From Symbiodinium natans (lineage: Eukaryota > Sar > Dinophyceae > Suessiales > Symbiodiniaceae): a stretch of DNA of 64,000 nt. The first letter of the stretch is position 1. Each line of letters starts with the position of its first letter. Positions 1 through 11,208 of the stretch are shown piece after piece. The translations under genes and the position numbers were made by a program. Below the pieces are notes generated by a model. That model saw only the letters and a program-made list of their open reading frames with translations. It was not told the origin of the DNA and searched no databases. Where the stretch lies: assembly GCA_905221605.1 (NCBI GenBank), contig CAJNDS010000666.1:1-64000 (forward strand), read 5' to 3'.

Positions 1-300
<300 letters not shown>

Positions 301-339
301 AAAAACACACCAATCAACGGTGGCGAAGCAAAAGCTGCC

Positions 340-3318
340 TTACTTTGAACTTGTCATACTGCCGGCCTGCGTGCCGAGACAAAGCCATGCTGTCTGTGCG
401 GCTTCACTGCCTTCACCTTTGCCCAGCTTCATTCCCACTCGGATGGCTGTCAACGAGGAAAATGTGATGAGCAAGCAAACGGTGATTGGCACAGTGGCTT
501 GTGCTGCGGCGGTGCTTGAAGCCACTTGCAAAACGCCCAATTTGCCGACCAATAGCGTCGTTGATTGGGAGATCAGGAACTGAAGAAGCATGGTGCCAAC
601 CTGAGGCAGAACTTGCGCAAAATATGGCCGCAAATATTTGCGCTGCAGAAAATCGCAGCCCATTCCGGGCCAGGTCGGCGCATGTGACTTGGTAACTACG
701 AACATGTACAGCCAGTAAAAGAAGCTCTGCACAATGCGGGAGCAGCTGATTGACAAAGCCGCGCCAATGAATCCCAGGCCTCCCACATGCCACCAGTTTC
801 CGTTGTCCGGGCCACCGAAAACAAAGATCCATAAGAAAAGTGCATTGACGAAAAGGAAGATCAGCCCAAAGTACATGGCAGGTCGTGGCTTGCCTTGGGC
901 CTGGAAGTACATGCGCATGGTGACGTACCAGCTGTTGGGCAAGACCCAGATGCTGTTGTATCTGGCATAGATTCCTGCCAAATAGCAGACGTCAGGGTCA
1001 AAGCGTAGCCAGCTGAGAATCTCGTCTACGAAGAAGAAGCCCGTGATGAAAGGAATGGTCCCCAACGTCACGCAGAAAAGGCTCAACCTTGCACTTCAAG
1101 AGTGGGACGACAGCCAAAGCAAAAAACCATGCATCATTGCTGGGAAGGCTGCCGTGGTTCATAAACATTGGATACGTTAATCATACTTAATCGTCTTATG
1201 ACATACATTAAAGCTTCCCTGAAGCGATAACACGACATTTGCGACACGGCGGAGGCAGCAGGGCAGGAACAAGTGAACTTGTGCATGGTTGTGAGCGCAG
1301 GGCAAGACAGCACGACACGCATACACACTCTTTGAGACACACACACACACACACACGCTCGCACACTCCACAGGCCCTTCCAGCTCCGAAACACATGCTT
1401 TAGAACAAGCTTGGCCGCTCTCAAGACCAGACAAGGATGCGCCGAATCATTCTGAAACCCGGATTGAGAAGACCGTGCAAACAGTCTTTTGACTGCTACT
1501 GCTATGCCCTCGAAACACCACCCACGCAGTGACACCAGCCAAGTCCCCCACAAGCAAGCAACGTGACAGCGGTGTCTCGCACACAAAGCATCAATACCCT
1601 CCCGAATGTGCAATTTGAATGCAACACACTGCCGAACAAATCCTTTTGCTGCGAAGCACATCCCGAACGTGCAGTGCTAACCGTAAGCGAATGCGGACCG
1701 TGAGGGCTCAACACAAGTGTGCTCAGTAGAATGAGTGATAACAGGGGCTCAGCCTTTCCTGTGAATTCTTGCATTCTCTGTTTCTTGACTCGGACTGGAG
1801 CTGTTCTCAACATTGCAAGTCGCTGCAACTGATCCCGAGGGCCCGTGGGCCTGTCGAGACATGCCTTGGAGTGCACCTTGCTGTGCGCCAGTGCATGAGC
1901 TACCTGAGCTATCTTTCTGATGGCCAAGAGTTAGGCGTGACTGCAAGCAAGAAGCCCTCTAAGATTTCCTTTGGCATGTGGCGTAGCTAGCAACGAGGAC
2001 AACGCCATCGTCAGCGGCTCCCGGCTCGCATGCCGGAAGTGGCGAAGGTACCAGGCAGAAGGCGTGCTTGTGTTCAGGAGCAAGGTTGACTCTCGTAGTT
2101 GTTCTGTTTGGTATTGCTTTCTCTGCTTCTTGAATTGAGGAGCGCTTCAGATTGTGAAGGGTAACGGGGCGCTCGCTGCTTCTTTTCTTCTTGCCTTCTT
2201 CCTGCTTCACCAGCCAAGCTTGCGAACTTGTTGCCTGCTGAGGCAAGAACCAGAGGACAAGTACAACATTAGACAACCGCCCTACACAGCGGTTGAAGCA
2301 TCCAAACTTGAGCTTTGGAAGGGCGCCATTTTTGAAGGCTTGCCATCTTTTGCTTGGGGCTATTTGCAAAGGCTTTCGGACTTGCGCTCCTGTGGGTTTG
2401 GCTTGCTGCCGCGTTTTGCGCTTGAACGGCTGTCGATTTGAAGAGACTTGCACTCTTCTGTGCTTGGAGTTTGGTTCTTGACAAGTTTAGGTTTAGGACG
2501 GAAACATGCGGAACCTTATGACGGATCTTCTGTCATCCCTCTTCCCACACACCAACTCTTGCGTGCTTGGTAAAGTCAGGACAAACACAACCGAAAAAGT
2601 AGAGGTTTGCCAAGGGCCTGAAGGCTGGCGTGGCAGCAGCAAGCACACACACAACATAGTGAATCGCCACTATTCAATCAGAGGCACTTTAGCCAAGTTC
2701 CAACCATCTTGAGATTTCCTGAGCCCACTGACTGCGCAATCAGCGGGTTGAGTCCAAAGGACATTGCCAACAACGGGGTCGTCAGAAAGTTGGTAATCAT
2801 GTCCTTATACGGCATGGCATGACTCTGAAGCCCGTGAGGAAGGCACACAAACATAGGCTGGGTGCTAGGGCTTAGCAGAGCCTGACAGCGTCTCAATCAA
2901 AAACCGGCTTCATCAAACAGGTATGGCCAGTCTTGGTGCTAGTCTCTGAGAGGCTCGAGGCTGCCAAATATTCCTTTGGGGTGTAGACCTCCGAGACGGT
3001 CATGCCAACCATCTTGGACTCGAAGCTGTCTTGAAGCTCCATGAGCTGTGGGGCGTTCAACACCGGACTTGCCCACGGAAATGTCCAAACAGGCTCCGAG
3101 TTGGTCTCTTTGGCCAGTGGCTTGTTGTTCAGATGGCCCACGCATGCAGAATCCATGGAGAACATGGCGAATCTGCAGAACATGCTTACAGCAATGGGCC
3201 ACCCTAAAGCCCACATGCCCGCGAACTCCTTTCGGCAAAAGGGACCCCAGGGCTGGTGTCTGTCAGGTAGTCGGGACTCTTCCAGGAGAGCAGCATCCCG
3301 GGCCTGCTCGTCCGCCAT
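340..3318 (-). CDS. MATE-family multidrug/cation antiporter, 5' part (3' end outside window)
   Basis: Three minus-strand exons match the MATE (multi antimicrobial extrusion) family, membrane transporters that exchange organic cations or drugs for H+ or Na+. Exon 1 starts at the ATG at 3318 and runs to about 2950; it carries the first helix (WALGWPIAVSMF...VGHL) and ends near EYLAASSLSE. Exon 2 (about 2830-2690) holds the second helix and the family signature GLNPLIAQSVGSGN. Exon 3 (about 1087-380) holds several more hydrophobic helices, including the typical WYVTMRMYFQAQGKPRPAMY stretch after helix 4. The protein breaks off after VGMKLGKGEGSEA, roughly two thirds through a normal 450-residue MATE, so further exons must lie left of the window, past the CA repeat. 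Splice borders were not resolved exactly. Family assignment is firm; substrate is unknown. Confidence 0.85.
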
Positions 3319-5267
3319 TCAAGCTAAGAGGCTACGCAGCTGCGCGCTTCCAAAAGTCTGTCTGAGCCCACCATGCTCCAACATTTGCACACTGGTGCCC
3401 GAATGCTGCGCACTCCTCTGCAAAAAAACTCCTTTGAAAAGTGCCGAGGGTGACGGACTTTGGTGGCATGGACATGGTTGCTGACAAACCCTTACGATAA
3501 CTCTGCGTATGTGTGTATTTCTTTCGTGTGCCGGGAAGCAAAGGGTATTTTCGTTAGCACGTTCCAATGGTGCAGTTCTGGTTTCGTTGACTCCGCAACA
3601 TTCCTTCAAGATTTCACATCGTAGGATTAACAGCAAGGAGGCCGGTCGCGGATGCAAATGCCAACCCGACGAAGAGGCATCCGGCACTGATGTTGATATC
3701 GCACTCACTTGAGTCACTTGACGTCTCTAGGTTTCAGGTGCGTCTGCGTGCTGTTCCTCCAACCCTGCTTCTGAGGGCGGAGCAAAAGTAAAGGACAAAG
3801 CCCTCGCTCCCACGCACGCTCTCCCTCACAACCAGCAGCTACACATTTTCTTTCTCTCTTTTTGTTTCTCTCTCCGCTTAGCCCCTCCGACAAGGCAACG
3901 AAGTACGAGAACACCGCATCCATTGATGGATCTCCCTGCCTCTCTTTGAAATGTGCATTTTGGCAATACAGTAGAACACAGCGGAAAAACAGAATTCCTA
4001 TCTGGGCGGCATGGTTGAAATGCGCCCCACCCTCAAATTACGCCTCCTGTGGTCGTGCCGTGGGGAAGAACAAGACACCCCGCAACCTCCCATTTCAGCA
4101 CCCAGGACCCAACTCCTCCCCAGGGATTGCCTGTCTGATTTGTGGTGTGCGGAGCGAAACAGATTATGGGTTACGTATGCGGTTTCTGCCCGGTCACTGC
4201 AAGCCACGAAGATAAGTTTCTTCAAGGTTTTAGGCCTCAATACCTTCACGCACCAGTCGGGCAGTCGCTTGTGGGTTAATGGGCACCAGGATCATTGTAG
4301 GTCTTGGACTGTTGTCAAACATAGAGAGGGGCTCGAGAGATCGCTGTGCATGTGCACGGTTGCCCTGTGTACGCCGCTGCTGTCTTCTGTGGGGGGTTGG
4401 GGGCGCGAAGAATGCATGTAAAAGAGACGCTCGCCGTGGGCACTGCTGCCATCTTTGAGACGTACGCCTTTTTGGTTTGGAGCTTAGACGATGTCTCCCA
4501 TAGGGCTTCGATCTTTGAGCCTGCTCGTCATCCATGTGTGCGGCGGGCACCTGAGCGAGCGCGACTGTCGCTCGCGGGTCGCAGTTGCGTGCATATTGGA
4601 GGTGTGGGCCGTTTGAGATGCACATCGTTGCCTGAGGAATAGCAGCTCAGCAGCTGCACCGAACTCAAGGGAATCTCTTGCGATCTACATATACTTTGGT
4701 CCAATGGTAGAGACTCACGTGTACGGTTCAGGCTTCGCAGGCCTCCAAGGCAAGCACTGAGGTTCGGATATTCCTCAAGGAGTTATGGCCAGATAGACAG
4801 TGAGAGCATAAACCAGAGCAGTGAGAAGCAGGAGCCTGAGATGCGAAAGCACAGGTGCCATCGCGAAGGCAGTCGACGGATCTTACAACCCTGGTGGATA
4901 TACACGCATGGCTGGCTTCCACGTGGCAATCTCTTTTTCACCCTTCCACAGTCATGCAAAGAAAGAACGGCAGTCGTGCGCCCACAGGGCAACCGCAAAA
5001 CAGCTTAGCGAAGAGAGAACCGCAATGCTCGTCATATACAGTATGTATCCCACCCATTCCCCTTTTGTCCAATATTTCCGTAGCTCCGATGAATGGCGAC
5101 CCCCCTTTTTTGTCAAAAACCTCGAACCATTCCATCCCAACCCCCCCGCCCATCCCCGATGAGAAATCATGTTTTCTTTCTTTGTCAGTACTTCGGGGTG
5201 TGGAATACTGACATCGCCTCCACTGTGGGATCCATCGTTGTCCCGGGTGCGTCTTACATCTTGACTT
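3319..5267. other. Intergenic stretch upstream of the MATE gene
   Basis: No convincing gene seen. Open frames here are short, conflict on both strands and have no family resemblance. Some pyrimidine-rich stretches occur (about 3830-3880). It probably contains the MATE promoter and the 3' end of the first PPR-like gene. Confidence 0.5.
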
Positions 5268-6545
5268 TCATCTCGCAGTGATGTGCTGAGGAATGCAGGC
5301 GCCGAGAGCACGCGCCATTTCTACTAAATCGACCAGCGCTTTCGTAGCAGAAATCTGCAGCATTCCTAGGATCACAGACGTTGGCTGTCGATCGCGATCA
5401 CACATTGACAGCATGGAGTCCAAGCTTGCATAGTCGGGCTGCAAGGCGGAGGCTTCGAAAATGCTCAAGAGACCCAGGGTCTGCATCCATGCACCCAGAG
5501 CTTCCCTGCAACCGACGACGGCAGATGACGCAGTTGAAAGTGAAAGAACATCAGGTTGAAGCATCCAACCATGCAAGCCATCCAAGACGCCCAGGGCAGC
5601 TTGCCACCTGCCGGCCACGCTGTAGGCCCCAATGAGGGCGTTGGCCACCACCAGCGTTGGGGTCTGCAATGGGCCATTGTAACGTTTGTAGCAGCGTTCG
5701 AAGAGATGGGTCGCATGGGTCCAGGCTCCACGGTCCCCACGGCACGCTGCAAGTGATGTGGCGCATGTCACAAGACTTGGCCGCAGGCCGGAATGATGCC
5801 CGATTGATAGGAGGTGCAGCACGTCATGCCACCTCCCTGTTCTCTCTGCAACGGCCATGACGGCTCCGTGCGTGACCGTAGTTGGAGCTGGTCCACGGCG
5901 CAGCATGTTGCCGAAAACGTGGATGCTTTCAGACCACAGGGTGGAAGCTGCACATGCTGAAATTGCTGCATTGCAGCAAATCGCGTTTGCCTTCAACCTG
6001 CTTGTGCTCAAGGCCGCTAATGCTCGCAGAGCCCATGTGCCACCTCTCAAGGAGGCAGATACCGCACTGATCGCCGAGGAAAAAGCTACAATGTTTGGAT
6101 GTGGTCCCTCTGTCTGCATGTGAGAGAGGATATGCACTGCGCGCTGCCATCTCAAACTGACATCACATGCATGCAGGACGCTGCCGTAACTCAGGACATC
6201 CAGTTGTCCACGTTTATGCTGTAGCGATAGTGCCATCTCAATCGCTGCTCGCCACTCGGCAACTTTGGCACTGGCTGCCAAGCAAGAGTTTTGGACATGC
6301 GAGCTTTGTGATTGCGCGTCGCCCTGAATGCTTCCGAGATGAAATGCTAAGCTCCACTGAGAGCCCTTCTCACAAGCGCTAAGTGTAGCACCGCGGCAGA
6401 CAACATCCGGGGGTAGTCCGCACTGCGTCGTACTTTGTGAGATCAACAGGGCAGATTGCCAAACCTGTCCTGTTTCGCATGCGCTGATTACAGAGGTGGC
6501 AGCTACGACGTCCACTTCGACCGAAGCATCGGACATGTCGGACAT
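5268..6545 (-). CDS. PPR-like repeat protein 1
   Basis: A 425-residue uninterrupted frame starting at ATG 6545 (a second ATG lies three codons in). It is built almost wholly of degenerate repeats of about 35 residues with the pentatricopeptide pattern, for example DVVAATSVISACE, DVLSYGSVLHACD, NIVAFSSAISAV, TLVVANALIGAYSVAGRWQAAL and PDVLSL. The W-x-x-A-L at the end of the first helix recurs in the way common for dinoflagellate PPR proteins. PPR proteins bind single-stranded RNA, usually in plastids or mitochondria, and act in processing, editing or stability. No clear transit peptide is visible at this start, so an upstream exon may be missing. It has the same strand and style as the genes at 7816 and 17611, suggesting family expansion. 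Family call is confident; RNA target is unknown. Confidence 0.8.
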   Translation of the reverse strand: MSDMSDASVEVDVVAATSVISACETGQVWQSALLISQSTTQCGLPPDVVCRGATLSACEKGSQWSLAFHLGSIQGDAQSQSSHVQNSCLAASAKVAEWRAAIEMALSLQHKRGQLDVLSYGSVLHACDVSLRWQRAVHILSHMQTEGPHPNIVAFSSAISAVSASLRGGTWALRALAALSTSRLKANAICCNAAISACAASTLWSESIHVFGNMLRRGPAPTTVTHGAVMAVAERTGRWHDVLHLLSIGHHSGLRPSLVTCATSLAACRGDRGAWTHATHLFERCYKRYNGPLQTPTLVVANALIGAYSVAGRWQAALGVLDGLHGWMLQPDVLSLSTASSAVVGCREALGAWMQTLGLLSIFEASALQPDYASLDSMLSMCDRDRQPTSVILGMLQISATKALVDLVEMARALGACIPQHITAR

Positions 6546-6719
6546 TTCCTTCGACCTGATCGTGGACTGTGTGCGCGTGGCATGATCTTTTCAGGAGTAA
6601 AGGCTCGTAAGCTATTGACTGTTTATGGTGACATGTAGCAACGTTATCCGTTGGACAAGGTGCAAAGCCAACGCCATGGCCCAGTGACCTCCAGGCCAAA
6701 GCAGATGCGGCAACACAAG

Positions 6720-6872
6720 CATCAATAAGCTCAATAAGCGCAATAAACTAAATAAACTCAGTAAACTCAAACTCAATGCACTCAAGACGCTCAATACACT
6801 CAACAAACTCAATAAACTCAACAAACTCAAAAAAAACCAATAAACTCAATACACTCAATAAAAGCAATAAAG
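6720..6872. repeat. Degenerate CTCAATAAA minisatellite
   Basis: Imperfect repeats of about 9 bases around CAATAAACT/CAACAAACT, AT-rich. It lies just upstream of the first PPR-like gene on the minus strand. Confidence 0.85.
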
Positions 6873-7815
6873 TAGGAGTTGCCTCTGCATGCACTGAGTA
6901 CAGTCCCAAAAGCCACTGCATCGAGTCCTGGGGTGCAAAAGGAACTCAGGAATGAGTCAACAAATCAGTGCTCACATCGCACGCGCATGTGGAGACCAGC
7001 ACCATCGTCCTCCGCCTCGCAGCTTGAAGAGGCCAACCTCGCTTTCAGATGTTTCGGGTTTAACCACATGAGGGTAGCTTTCAGATCAGCTTCTTTGAGG
7101 CCTTGCACAGCACAGCTCAAGAACCAGCCGATTGCAGATGAGCAGCCGCGGCTTGCTCCCAAGCTCGCCTTCTTGCCAATGCCGAAAGCTGTGCCTCAGC
7201 AAGCCAGGCCACAAATGGCCACAAATCTCTCATGAGGCAACTCAAAAGTTGATGTCCCCGATGCCACTGGAGCAGTCTGTGCCCTTTCACAGCAAACCCT
7301 GCACGCTGCTGACGAGGTGGTGAGGAAAGCCCTGGCTGGCCTGGAGAGTGGGAAGTCTCAGGCTCACCTTCTGATCCCAAAATGTCCCAAAGAATCTACG
7401 TCGTGTTGCTGTCTTGCCGCTTCCTTTACAACGTCTTTCGTAGTCACGTAGTCTAGCACTGGTCTTGACAATAACAAACTCCGCCCTGGGTCTGATGCTT
7501 GTGCCATTGCAGCACCCGTGCAGGTCTGATTTGCCAAACATGTGCCAGGAGGCGGTTTGCTTCTTCAGCTTGGCGCAAGCTGCATTTGACGAAATCCGCC
7601 CCATCCACTGCCATGGCAAAGTGGAACCCGCCGCAGTGCCCTCTCTCGCTCTCTCTCTTTTTCTGAGGGTTTTCTGACCCAATCGCATTGCAAAACGCTC
7701 TGATGCTCGGTATGCTTAGGGCTAAGTACCTAAAGAAGTCCAGCAATCTACTTCCTTTGAGAACTCATTTGCCGTTCGGCATACCCAATAGCCCTTGATT
7801 GAGCATCAGTCCAGG
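6873..7815. other. Spacer between PPR-like genes
   Basis: No gene that I can support. Short frames on both strands overlap each other and none looks conserved. Confidence 0.5.
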
Positions 7816-8991
7816 CTAGTAACAAAGCTCACGCTTACTGACTTGGGCATCTGACCACCTCACCTCCACTCGAGCTCTGGACGCACAGATCCATAGCACA
7901 ACATGCCAGCTGCCTGGGGACTTTTGCATTTTGAAAAACCAGCGCTCCAACAGATCGCAGCACGTCTGCTGACCGAAATCACCTAACCCCTGAAAACGGG
8001 TTGGAAGGCGGCGGAGACTTTCTTGACTAGTCCTCATCACCAACATGCGCACAGGTTCGATGGCTCGACGTTCCACAGCCCAGTCCGTTGTTGTGCGTGG
8101 ACGTGCACTGCGTAATGCACCGGCCAGCACTAGCGATTCTGCAAGGCTCGTGCGATTAGATGGTTGCGAGCCCTTCCAGAATAGGCAGCCCTGCACTCGC
8201 TGCATCAACAGTGCCGTACGCATGTGTACCTTGGGCTCTGATACTGTTGAGCGAAGTGCGGCGTTAAGTGCGAAGCCACTGGTGGAGAAGCGGCCACACG
8301 CTACTTGCATTGCCATCAGCTGAGTCAGACAATGCTGCCACTTCTTGGCCACGCTACATGCAGTCACAGTCGCAACATAGCTCATATCATCCGCCTTGAC
8401 TCTCATCTCGCCCATTTTGTGAAACAGAGACAATACCCATTCCCACTGCATTGGCCGCTCACATGCGCTCATGACAGTGTCAAAGCTCACGGAATCCAGT
8501 TCAACGTGAAGGGCAGGCGCGCGTGACAGAAGCATCAACGCCCGTTGCCATTGCTGGCCCTTCTCACAAGCACTGATGGCAGAACTAATCAAAAGTAGGT
8601 CCGGATGGAGGTGGTCCAGCACTTCCTCGAGCAGACCCAGAGCACGTTGCCATCTTGTGGCCCGTTCGCAAGCAGTGAGCACAGAACTGAAACTGACAAC
8701 GTCCGGTGTCAACTGATCATCTTCCATGCAAGCCAGCAGCCCACATGCTAAGCTCCAATTGTGTCCCTTCCCGATTGCAGCAAGTGCTGAATTGTAAAGA
8801 ACCGTGTCAGGGGCTTCGCCCATGCTTGCCATGCCCACACGACAGGCGTCGAGCAACAACAAGGACCGCTGCCACTCCGTGGCCTTCCCGCATGCAGAAA
8901 TCAGGCCGCTGCACAGCTTCCTCAACGGAACTCCCTGAGTCCTCGCCTGCTGTGCCAAAGCAGTAAGGTCGAGCAGCTGCTTCCACTTCAT
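7816..8991 (-). CDS. PPR-like repeat protein 2
   Basis: A frame with first ATG at 8991 (an in-frame TGA lies a few codons upstream) coding about 391 residues. The first 250 residues are PPR-like repeats: SGLISACGKATEWQRSL, NSALAAIGKGHNWSLA, SFSSVLTACERATRWQRAL, ISSAISACEKGQQWQRAL, FDTVMSACERPMQWEWVL and a further weaker copy. The [ST]ACE-[KR]-x-x-[QR]-W-x-x-A-L core is typical of dinoflagellate PPR proteins. The last 140 residues are basic and do not look like repeats; this part could be an unspliced 3' region rather than true protein, because the repeat signal stops near residue 255. The expected role is organellar RNA binding. Tandem and co-oriented with PPR-like protein 1, 1.3 kb away. Confidence 0.8.
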   Translation of the reverse strand: MKWKQLLDLTALAQQARTQGVPLRKLCSGLISACGKATEWQRSLLLLDACRVGMASMGEAPDTVLYNSALAAIGKGHNWSLACGLLACMEDDQLTPDVVSFSSVLTACERATRWQRALGLLEEVLDHLHPDLLLISSAISACEKGQQWQRALMLLSRAPALHVELDSVSFDTVMSACERPMQWEWVLSLFHKMGEMRVKADDMSYVATVTACSVAKKWQHCLTQLMAMQVACGRFSTSGFALNAALRSTVSEPKVHMRTALLMQRVQGCLFWKGSQPSNRTSLAESLVLAGALRSARPRTTTDWAVERRAIEPVRMLVMRTSQESLRRLPTRFQGLGDFGQQTCCDLLERWFFKMQKSPGSWHVVLWICASRARVEVRWSDAQVSKRELCY

Positions 8992-11208
8992 TCCATGGAG
9001 CACCTTGAAAGTTGAGGCTTGTCATGAGTAGCGGTGCCAAAATGCCGGAGAGGGTGACCACGGACCGAGCCGCTTACATGCACAGCGTCAAGGAACAACT
9101 GGAGAACGGCTGTCCCGAAACCGCTTTTGAGCCGCGATTAAGACTTCATGAGACCTGTGAGTTTCAGCAGGACGAAACGTTTGGAAGTCGACACGACGAC
9201 ACGGTTCAGCTGAGACATCATCCCGTCCATTATCAAAGTAAGGCGTGCCCACGACGAGGCGTGCCTGCTGATCGCTCATGCCATGCGAGTTCAAGGATGA
9301 ATTCAGAGCCAACTTCGACAAACCCTGTGTGGGAGCGTGCAGGACATGCGTCCGGAGATGGACGCCCTGCTTGGGAACTGGATGGATCCTACTGCAAACG
9401 GGACAACAAAAGCACGAACAAATGCCATTTTTTGGGAGGGTGCTGAAGTCGAATTTGTCATCATGCCACAAGGAGAAACATGCCACAATGCTCCCTGTAT
9501 ATAGAGCCTTGTGCTGGGTGTAGTCTGTGCTTAAAAGTCTGCTTCGGATATCCGAGGCTTGGCATAAGAACCAGCCCGTGAAAAGTGTGTTCGAGAAGTT
9601 TGAGCGTGGAGGAGCGATAGTCGAGTGGCTGTGTGCTTCCAACACTGCCCAGCTCTGTCCTGGTCTGTGCGAGCCAGCCCCGAATTGTTAGTAAATCTTG
9701 TTTGCCTATCCGTCGGCGTGATGGGATGGCCTGCATGGTGATTTGTCACAGATTGGAGCCAGCAGTAGAACCTGGAGCCTCTCACTCCCCCTTTTTGCCT
9801 TGGCAAAACAGAATCAGAAATGACACGAGTTCGCCGCCCTCGGCCTGCCTGCGTGAAGCAGAAACAAATCACAGATTGCAAGTTGATATGTGCATTTTGC
9901 ATTTCCTCTTGCCTTCACAAAGCAGAAAGCAAGGCCGGATTGCACACGATGACAATGCATACATCTCGTGTGCTACTTCCTCCATAAAGCAGAAACAAGT
10001 CACAGACCAAACGACCGTTCGGTAGGTCGTTGTTGCTTTTGCAAAGCAGCGCCACATGACAGAGGACACACATGATTTTGTGCATTTCGCCTCCCGTCCG
10101 CTGTCACAAAAGCAAATCACAAACGAGGCTAGCCAACATGGTTGAGGCTTTAGGGTTTAGGATGTGTAAGCATCGCCTGTCTTGCCTTCACACAGCAAGA
10201 GTGGCAGGTGCAACATGAGTCTCGCCCCCCGGGCTTCTCTTCTCAAAGCGCCCCAGCCTATAATTCCACCCTCCCTCGTGTCAAAGGTAGACGTCAAATC
10301 CAGCTCCATTGCCCCTAAGTACTCGAAAGCCCCGTCAGCTCTTGGTCCACCAGCCCATTGAACTCGGTTGTCCAGGGGTTAGATAAGGTTGAGGTTTAGG
10401 GTTCTTAAAAAGGGGTACAGGGATATATAAGGATATACTGCCTCAAGTATGCAGAACCAAATGGAAACGAACTTTTTAAATGACATGGAACCTACGGTTG
10501 ACAGAGAAATGAGATATATTTCCGAAAGTGGAAGGCACGAATCCTTGCAACAAAGGGTCCCATTGCCGCTCAGAACTCCATTAAGCCAATTCGCACCACC
10601 ATTCCTTAATCTTTTCCTGTCAACATAAGTGATGAGTAGTGATGCAGATTTGGTTTTCAGAAATTCAGGAAAGATTACAGCACTTGCGGGTTCTCGTGTA
10701 TTCTCCCGTCTATGGTTCACTTGCACCTATTCAAGTTACCACAATATGGGCATATGGTGAACAATGCTTACAGTAGCTTACTTTAAGTCCCTTAAAAGCA
10801 ATACAACTTTTCTGACCTGGAGCCACTAAATGCAGGGGTCCACTGTCGTGAACAAAAAAAAGTGGCGGGCTACTCAGTCATAGATGTTGCGGCGCGGAAA
10901 CACCGACACAATGTTCCGCCCTGCTCCTTCATCTAGGCGCCCATCTTTTTTGTAGAAAGCATGCCTTTGCAGAGTAGGGTTCGCTGTTTGCAGGTATCGG
11001 TAGGCAGCGTCCCCAAACAGCCCTGCTTGCGGCAATCACGATTTCTCCGCTCTCGCCTTGGGCGAAGTTAGGTGCAACAGCTGAGCATGTTGGCCCTACT
11101 ACATCCCGGATCCTTGTCAGGGCGTTCAGAAACATGCCTTGATGCGGCAAGAACTACAGCAGCTCTCAGTTTATTCACTGAAGGAACTGTTTGGTTGGCC
11201 TTTAGCCA
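8992..11208. other. Non-coding spacer
   Basis: Apart from the degenerate repeats at 9720-10135 and a short telomere-like TTTAGGG patch near 10376-10402, nothing recognisable was seen. A 185-codon minus-strand frame at 9088-9645 has no repeats, helices or family features and is probably chance. Confidence 0.5.
9720..10135. repeat. Degenerate 55-75 bp tandem repeats with AAAGCAGAAACAA core
   Basis: The motif [TC]CACAAAGCAGAAACAAATCACAGA, or parts of it, recurs near 9742, 9808, 9855, 9916, 9983, 10043 and 10105 at spacings of about 55-75 bases, each copy diverged. Related AAGCAGAG motifs occur near 17660 and 17741. Confidence 0.5.

Noticed and set aside
340-1086. Treating the MATE exon as a complete 248-residue gene
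   Set aside because: The apparent start codon is TTG following an AG acceptor-like site, and the upstream exons encode the missing N-terminal helices.
4690-4760. tRNA-like stretch (GGTCCAATGGTAGAG followed by GGTTCAGGCTTCG)
   Set aside because: The A-box-like and B-box-like parts are too close and no acceptor stem pairing could be found.
9088-9645. 185-codon minus-strand frame
   Set aside because: No domain, no hydrophobic or repeat pattern, and low-complexity overlap with other frames.
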